DNA of 64,000 nucleotides from Symsagittifera roscoffensis (lineage: Eukaryota > Xenacoelomorpha > Acoela > Convolutidae). The DNA lies in contig NC_087067.1 in assembly GCF_963678635.1 (NCBI RefSeq), positions 11,453,716 through 11,517,715 of the forward strand, in the 5' to 3' direction. Position numbers and translations under genes: made by a program. The notes under the pieces were generated by a model. The model worked only from the letters and a program-made list of their open reading frames with translations, made no database searches and was not told the origin of the DNA. Shown piece by piece: positions 58,064-64,000 of the stretch (position 1 is its first letter; every line of letters starts with the position of its first letter).

Positions 58064-58505
58064 TTTTTCGTTCGATGACTGTTAATATGTAATTATTAAT
58101 GTGTCGAATTGGTTGGTTCCAATTGTATAAATGTACTGGTTTGTGTTTGTACTGCTTTTTTATTCTTCTTTTTCCTCTTTGTGATGAATTTGAAGTTGTT
58201 TCTGAGTCAGAAAAATATAATTGATCGTGAATTGGGCAATTTTTATCTATTGATTCTTTTAGTTTGTAAAGTTCGTCTAAACTGTTGGTTTCTGATTCTG
58301 AAAATGCGTTTCGATTTTTTGAAAATCTTTTTCGTGTTATTTGTCTTTGTTTCGTTATTATTTTTCTTTTTAGTGTTTGTCGTTTTGTTCGAATGTATCC
58401 AACTGTTTGTGTATGAGGTGTGATTACAAGGTCGTATTTTTTGTTATCTATTTCACAATTGTGTAAAACGATTGTTTGTTTATTTCCTAGGTTTTTAAAT
58501 GACAT
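58038..58505 (-). CDS. 155-aa basic ORF upstream of gag
   Basis: First ORF of the element; its end overlaps the gag-pol start by 26 nt in another frame. Residues about 39-65 are strongly basic (KRQTLKRKIITKQRQITRKR) and a second basic cluster lies near 112-122 (RGKRRIKKQ). This is compatible with a nuclear, RNA-binding or nucleolar protein. The middle is acidic/Ser-rich. No family recognised. An ORF ahead of gag is uncommon in Ty3 elements. Confidence 0.7.
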   Translation of the reverse strand: MSFKNLGNKQTIVLHNCEIDNKKYDLVITPHTQTVGYIRTKRQTLKRKIITKQRQITRKRFSKNRNAFSESETNSLDELYKLKESIDKNCPIHDQLYFSDSETTSNSSQRGKRRIKKQYKHKPVHLYNWNQPIRHINNYILTVIERKNELNAHPR

Positions 58506-59758
58506 AAGGTTTAGAATGACGGATGCAAAAGGTTGTTAAATGATTTCTATTTTCCTAAACTGTTAGTTCTTACGATTTTTTGGTTAGCTTAACCTGGGTC
58601 TATTTGTTCAGGGTTGGAGAGAAAAGTATATCGATTCCGAAGAATGATTTTTTACTTTCTCGTGGCTAGTATAAGTTAAGGTGTTAACTTACTTAATCTT
58701 ACTTAGGGGTAGTGATTGTGTTCAAGGGTTGGAGAATAGTAAATCGATCCACAAGGTTCAGGTATAATTAGAACGCGAGTAGTTCGTTAGGTACTATTTT
58801 AAACTTACTAAGTCTAAGATTTATCCTGGGTCTGGTAAGAGGGGGGGTCAAGTGAAGGATGAATAACCGAAGTTCTTCACTGTTTATCCTAATTTGAATG
58901 ATTAGTTTTGTTTAAAAATTTCTATTAGTCTTAGGTCTTTAGAAAGGGTTGGGTAGTGAATCGACGTTTGAGGTCGTTAGACACTAATTAAGTGGGTGGG
59001 GGAGAACAAAGTTGTTCTGTTTGATCCAAGGATAAGCCTTGATGATCAAATTTGAAATTTAATTAAGTAGAAAATGATTTAAGATCCAAGGATAAGCCTT
59101 GATGATCTGGTTTTAAAATTAAGTGAATTTAAGTTTTAATAAAATTTTAAATGTGTGTAAAGGAAAGATTTAGTGTTTTGATGATATTAGTGGGTTTATG
59201 ATTGCTGTTATGTTTTAGATGATGGAGCTGGAACAACAGGATGATTTATGATTACTAACCATTTATTGTCATGCTACTAATTTTTATTTTTATTTTTCAA
59301 TAAATATTTTTCAAACATATTTTGTATAATACTGCAGAGTTTTAGGAGAACGATCTAAGATTTTTTTATCAATCGTTATTGTATAATATTAATTTTGTTT
59401 AGCGCCTGAAATGATTTTGAAGAGTAACTTCAAGGTTTTATGTTTGCAAATGGAAATCTAAATTCATTGCAAGTAGTATTCGAAATATAAAAGTTTGTTC
59501 TGGCTTTTGCCGAACTATCATATAACTATACGGCAAGTTTCTACTTTGTCGTATGTCGTCTTTGGTTCGAGGTCTTCTTCCAATTCCGGGTAGTTCTGTT
59601 ATGGTTCGGAATATTGGCTCTGATCTATTGAGTCGTAGAGACATTTCGATTAAATTATTGTCGTATAACATTTTGTAAATGTTTTTGTCTAATTTCTAAT
59701 CTATTTTGGTTAATTCTAAGCTATTAAGGTCTTGTTCGAGACTTATGGTCGCACCAGA
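58506..59758 (-). other. 5' leader of the LTR element
   Basis: About 1.25 kb without a sense ORF. It contains two copies of a 25-bp direct repeat with the core ATCCAAGGATAAGCCTTGAT (about 59025 and 59083), itself partly palindromic (AAGG...CCTT). Packaging and dimerisation signals would lie here. Confidence 0.5.
59735..59757 (-). other. Candidate primer-binding site
   Basis: Two nt after the 5' LTR the element reads TGGTGCGACCATAAGTC. It starts with the TGG expected to pair with a tRNA CCA end. The complement continues to TTCGAGA, like a T loop, but spacing is one nt short of a standard tRNA, so I do not name the tRNA. Confidence 0.55.
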
Positions 59759-60168
59759 TGAGTTAGGACTGGAGTGTATAACTCATAGAGTAATTTCGGA
59801 TAGGGTACACCGTCTGCTCGTCACGCTATCTTATTTTCGGCCGGATAGATTCGTGCAACTTCTTAGTCTAATACCGATCCTAATCTTACTCTTATACTAT
59901 CTAGTCTCAGGTTGTTTAACTAGTCTCTGCTAGGCTCAATAGATCTAGGGTATACTGGTTTATTGCGGCTGCTGAAGTGCTCGGGAGAGTCCAACTAATT
60001 TCTAAGTTAAATTCAAATCTCTCTGGTGCTGAAATTACAAGTAACTTCAGCACTTACAAATAAGTGGGTTGTTAGTTAGATGGATTATGATTGGTTAATA
60101 TTAAATACTTTACATTGGTAAAACATTTAATTTATCCAATCATAAAATGTAGTTTAGATCAGGTTCCA
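59759..60168 (-). repeat. 5' LTR (410 bp)
   Basis: TGGAACC...CTAACTCA in element sense, nearly identical to 41251-41660. Differences include GGACT(G)GAG versus GGACCGAAG near the U5 end and one transition in GATGGAT(T/C)ATG. Confidence 0.93.
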
Positions 60169-60301
60169 TGAGTTTTGCAACCTAATTTGCAAAAAAAATT
60201 GTTCATTTGATTGCGCTTTTGCTATGATAACGATACACAACATTGGAAATCTCATAGAAGCTGTTCTCTGATTTTTTACTGGCTAGTGTTTGGAATTATT
60301 T

Positions 60302-60370
60302 ACGCGTCCGTGGTTCAGTGGCTCTTGCGCGAGAATCGGCATTTCTAGGTTGCAGGATCGAATTCGATGC
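60302..60370 (+). repeat. tRNA-derived (SINE-like) fragment
   Basis: TGGTTCAGTGGC fits an A box and GGATCGAATTC, about 38 nt later, fits a B box. The arms do not pair well enough for a functional tRNA, so this is more likely a degenerate SINE head. Confidence 0.4.
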
Positions 60371-60805
60371 TTTGCCTTAGTTATACTAATTCGAGGCTTG
60401 TTTCCAGTTTTCTTAGTTAATTTCATAGAGCTGCTTTTGTTTCGTGTTCTCGTTAAATATGCAAATTGCATCTTCACCTCTGTGTTCACTTGAAAGAGCT
60501 GCAATTTTGTCGTGTTCACCTTATTGTATGCGAAACGCAGCTCTGCTCTGCATAAGGTGATTCAATTTGACTTGAAAAACTTTTCTGAATTAAAATCCAG
60601 GTTGTCAAAGATCGGAACTATGATCTAAAAAAAATACAGAATTGACATTTTTACTCAGATGAGGATAAGTGGCGTACACCTATCGACTGCTTTGTAATCC
60701 AAAAGTGAACAACTTTTGGTAGTCTTCAGACATACAATAGCTTCCAAAAAGCGCTTGTAAATGGCGATTTGCAAACGTGCTTTAAATTTCACCTGCAATG
60801 AACTT
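60371..60805. other. Spacer, nothing recognised
   Basis: AT-rich sequence between the SINE-like fragment and the MITE relative. Confidence 0.35.
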
Positions 60806-61302
60806 GGCTGACCTAAAAAATGGTTGAGATTTTGTCAAAATTGTTTGAAATATATATCTAATTTTGAAGCGGAGCGCTTGCTGAAAAAAAGGCATTTTTT
60901 GGTCTACTTTTTGCAACGAGTGCCTAAACACAGTTTTTTGACCAGACTTTTTTTTCATCAAAAAATTGACTCCGGATCAAGACTTTGGTCATAATCGGGT
61001 CTTTATAGTGGTTTATTAGATCTTTATTAATCATTTTTGGTTTATTTTTAATGTTATACGGCCTAAAAGATCAAACTGTTGATTGAATTTCTGTTTTCTA
61101 TTGAAAATTTTGAGATTTTTTTCTCCCTGAATTTGTTTTAAACCAATCAGCTTTGATCATTATGATCAAACTTTCAAAATGACAAAAGTAAAATTTTTTT
61201 GGGCCGTACAACAGAAAAAAACTCATTTGGTCGAGATATTCGACAACTTATTTTTAGAAAATCGCCCTCCCCCCTCGAGAAAATCCTATATTCACCCCTG
61301 AA
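60806..61302 (+). mobile_element. Diverged relative of the hAT-like MITE
   Basis: Shares TTTTGTCAAAATT, the CCTAAACACAGTTTTTTGACC block, GGGTCTTTATAGTG, and a decayed right end CTCGAGAAAATCCTATATTCACCCCTG matching the right terminal repeat of 22982-23348. Confidence 0.5.
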
Positions 61303-61461
61303 TCCTATAATCACCAAACTGAAAATTTTATGGTAGACGTAGAATTGGTAATTCTAGCAAAATTTCGACTTAGCGTATTTTCTGCTTGGGTTTCGTTACC
61401 TTGGTTTAAGTTTAGGTATTTCATTTCTCGTTCTGAGGTCTAAATAGCTTAATCGGATGGC

Positions 61462-62661
61462 TGTTAGCTAAGGGTAAACAAAGTAGAAAGATTGAAAAGT
61501 GGACTTAAAGCTAAATAAAGTAGTAGAAAAAAAATCGAAGAAAAACGCACTTTTACCCGGACATTTCTCCCTCTAACTCTGGCTGGGATTAAGAAAATGG
61601 AAAACGGCTTATACCTGTAGGTAGCTAATTGCTATGGGATTGTACATGCACGGAATTATGTGCCTAGGGTAAATTGGGTCATGGGGGTACTACCGAGTAT
61701 AAAAGCAAAACTTACCCCCGACCGTGTATTTTATCCTAACATGATAGGGAAAACTTTAGTAAATTTGGTTCAAAATCGGGTTATGATTAGTTTATTGGGA
61801 TCGTACGACTTTGTTGCTTGGGTCAGGATTTGACACCGAAGTCAGCTGGTATTTAAGTAAGTAGCGAAGGGGGATTTAACTGATAAGAATAATACGACTT
61901 CGGTTACTTACCCGATTTACGATACCAACCGCAGGGGGATGTATTTACGAAACGTGAACAAGTCGATAAAAACCCCGGACTTGGAACCCGTCAGCTTTGA
62001 CAGGGGGAGTAGGTAAAAGGAAAAACCATAGGGGGCGGTTGTGCTTAAGGGGATGACAACACCGATATGAAGTGGCGTGACTTTAACAAAAACGGAGCGC
62101 AAATAGAGATAAGAAGTGGAGGTTCGAGAGCGGATTTTGAAGAGAGAACGAGTTAACGAACGTAAGATTCAGTAGGTCCCAGTTGTGGTCGCTATCTGAA
62201 CTCATCAGTTAATTGTTTCACAGCGAGTGAAGTAAGAACGCAAGTCGAAGTGCCTTGTGGAATATTAGTTAGAGTAGAAGCTAGCTAAAGTCAGAGAGCT
62301 TAGTCGACGCGTGTACTGACCGAGTACGCAGAAGAAATTGTGAAGCGTGTACAGATCGCAAACCATTCTGTTGTATATTAATAAATTATACTCTGGACGA
62401 ACTAGTAGGCCCTTTGTATTCGGACTTATATATATTGAATTCATTTGCAAAAAAAGAATTCGTTGTACGCGACTTCAAGCAAGATATAGCGAGCAAGAGC
62501 ATCACTGACCAAGGGGTAGCAAATGAATACAGTAGAGGACAACTCACCACTAACATAACCCTTTCGGGATTGTCGTTAATACCGAGCCTTAGTGCCCCCT
62601 GCTTTAGCACGGTAAAAGGGATAGCTTCGCAAGACCGTGTGTGGAAATCGTAAAGACGACA
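61462..62661 (+). repeat. Probable 5' LTR of a second, GC-richer LTR element
   Basis: The right edge is placed at ACGACA (62661), followed by TTGGCGCTCCTGGGTGGG, a typical primer-binding start one nt after CA, then a gag gene. The left edge at TGTTAGC (61462) is a guess. A TATTTAAG box (about 61851) and AATAAA (about 62380) would serve as promoter and poly(A) signal. Base composition differs from flanking DNA. The 3' LTR is outside the window. Confidence 0.4.
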
Positions 62662-62732
62662 TTGGCGCTCCTGGGTGGGCTTTGTCCTAGATTGAAGTTG
62701 CAAACGAACGAACAACCATCCCGTGAGCAAAC

Positions 62733-64000
62733 ACGATGATGAACGACGACAATAGAGCTGCATTGGCAGAGGCTGCTGTGGCGGCAGCGAATGCTTTGGA
62801 CAGGCAGCAAGGAGTCTTTGGCTTTGGCACCATTCGCCCCGATCGGTTTCCCTCCAGTAGTTAACAGAACTGGGCCGACTGGAGGAAGCATTCCGCCTGG
62901 GTTTCGGATGCTAACAGATGGGAAGATGAACAGGCTCGGATGGTGTTGCCTACGTGTCTGACAGGATGGGCTCTGGATGAATTTACCAGCATGCCAGCCC
63001 ACTTCAGAGAGGAGGCAGAAGGTTTCCCAGCGCCAACACTTGCACGGATGCTGGCCGAACTAGACCAGCGTATGATGCCCTTCCAAACTCAAGCAGCGGC
63101 TAGGGCGGAGTTCAAAAGTCTGATGCAAGGAGACAAGGAGGGCTTGAGGGAAATGTGGGAGCTCAAGCTCGAGACGATATGAACCGAGAACAGTTCATAG
63201 ACGGGCTATTTGACGTGGACCTTCAAGACCTACTTCTGCGAGAAGATCTAGGAAGCCTAGCGCAAGCAGTTGCCCGCGCCCAAGCATTGGACCTTGTGAA
63301 TAAAACGTCCAGGGCCCGGAACCGGAGAAAGATGCACCTTGCGAGGGTTGCCGAAAATGTCGCAGAGCCAGGTGCTGAGGCTGGTTGGAGTGTAGGCGAC
63401 AGATCCCTCGAAAACAACCCGTGGGAGCTAGTCAGGGACGTCAGCAGGCGAGCAATGACCCCCACATCGACCAACTGGTGAGTGTCCAGAATGATCCGTT
63501 AGCTCAGATGCAGAACATGACGGCCATGATGGGTAGGTTTGTTAATTCTATCATCCCCGTCCCCCACCCGGAAAACTTACCGCGGTCGGAACCTTCCCAA
63601 CGACCCCGACAACTATACAAACCCCAACCTGGCGAGAAAAGATCGAACTTATCTCCTGGCCTTGGAGGTCGTTACGGAATGAAAAACCAGATACCCCGTG
63701 GGAACTGTTTTGGCTGCGGCCAGCCGGGTCATTTTGCGAAGGAGTGCCCCCAAAAGAATTTGGATCATTTAAACTACCAAGGGCCGGGGCATTGAATATG
63801 CATCAGGGAGGTTTTGTCCCGGCCGAGATAAAGAATCAACAGCGAGTAAATCACCCATCCCCCACTTCCAACCCCTCTATGTACCGCTTGAACCCACGAC
63901 GAGCCCTCAGGTGCAAATGAGAGGCGAAGGCTTTCGAGGAACAGAGCAAGTTCAGACTTTATTCCACCAAACGACCCCCAGTCGACTGTAAGAACCTAAA
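62733..64000 (+). pseudogene. Decayed gag of a second LTR retrotransposon (runs off the window)
   Basis: Starts at the ATG at 62733 (MMNDDNRAALAEAAVAA). The frame has a stop TAA at 62862-62864, continues to 63182, shifts frame near 63165-63180, and shifts again between about 63385 and 63480. Reading across, the conserved gag region (NWADWRKH...LPTCLTGWALDEF..., FIDGLFDVDLQDLL) is followed by a zinc knuckle CFGCGQPGHFAKEC at about 63706-63747. The knuckle identifies a nucleocapsid. One nonsense and two frameshifts mean this copy cannot make intact Gag. Codons are GC-rich compared with the host genes. Confidence 0.85.

Larger units (their letters stand above)
41251..60168 (-). mobile_element. 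18.9-kb env-bearing Ty3/Gypsy-type LTR element
   Basis: Two 410-bp direct LTRs bound the element, which reads from right to left. Order in sense: 5' LTR, leader of about 1.25 kb, 155-aa basic ORF, 2740-aa gag-pol, 62-aa hydrophobic ORF, 378-codon ORF without ATG, 872-aa env-like ORF, 601-aa ORF, tail of about 1.6 kb, 3' LTR. In pol the order is protease, reverse transcriptase, RNase H, integrase, which is Ty3-type. All large ORFs are open and the LTRs differ at only a handful of sites, so the insertion is young. The sense strand is strikingly poor in G and rich in A and C along its whole length. No target duplication flanks it. Confidence 0.93.

Noticed and set aside
41941..58423. Many + strand ORFs across the LTR element
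   Set aside because: All are antisense shadows of the large - strand ORFs, caused by the G/T-rich composition.
59731..59756. tRNA 3'-end-like sequence TTCGAGA...GCACCA
   Set aside because: No 5' half of a tRNA is present; it is better explained as the complement of the primer-binding site.
41250..60175. ATGAGTT at both outer edges as a target duplication of the LTR element
   Set aside because: The same letters are part of the LTR end itself (also present at the internal edge, 59758-59764), so the match is not evidence of a duplication.

Overview
This is a window of an AT-rich animal (invertebrate) nuclear genome. The evidence is multi-exon genes with GT/AG introns, an SLC16-type transporter, a MACPF gene with a signal-peptide exon, an env-bearing Ty3-type LTR element, a hAT-type MITE with an 8-bp target duplication, and long repeat-filled introns. 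I cannot name the phylum from the sequence alone. There is one assembly gap (200 N, 40517-40716).

Layout. (1) 505-25285, + strand: the 3' part of a monocarboxylate-transporter-like gene with six recognisable exons and introns up to 11 kb. Its first intron holds a near-perfect 3.6/3.7-kb tandem duplication. Another intron holds a complete antisense gene (20943-15135, - strand) encoding a secreted MACPF protein with a Cys/Trp repeat tail. (2) 25.6-30.6 kb: three tandem copies of a ~1.65-kb repeat rich in GGATTCC/GGAATCC motifs. (3) 31.7-40.5 kb: a compact cluster of three short-intron genes. One is a KMT5A-like SET-domain gene (-), one an unrecognised gene with a possible Tudor/chromo-barrel-like start (+), and one a KDM2/KDM7-like JmjC gene (-). 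The first two diverge from a perfect 79-bp inverted repeat. The JmjC gene carries a ~560-bp foldback in one intron, and relatives of that foldback sit in the second gene. A histone-methyl writer, an eraser and a possible reader together in a repeat-laced cassette is the most promising candidate for an undescribed mobile or selfish system. (4) 41251-60168, element on the - strand: an 18.9-kb LTR element with almost identical 410-bp LTRs. It has an uninterrupted 2740-codon gag-pol, an upstream basic ORF, a 62-aa hydrophobic ORF, a 378-codon ORF with no ATG, an 872-aa env-like glycoprotein and a 601-aa 3' ORF. Neighbouring ORFs overlap by 4-26 nt. (5) 60.2-64 kb: a tRNA-derived SINE-like fragment, a MITE relative, then the LTR and decayed gag of a second, GC-richer LTR element that runs off the window.

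How things fit: the two clear host genes are the transporter and its nested MACPF gene. The rest is mobile or mobile-looking DNA. The large LTR element has intact frames and near-identical LTRs, so it is young. The SET gene has two frame breaks and gene B one, so that cluster is either decaying or mis-assembled in places, while the JmjC gene is fully phase-consistent. Exon coordinates come from reading splice sites and codon phase by eye; no alignment or search was run.
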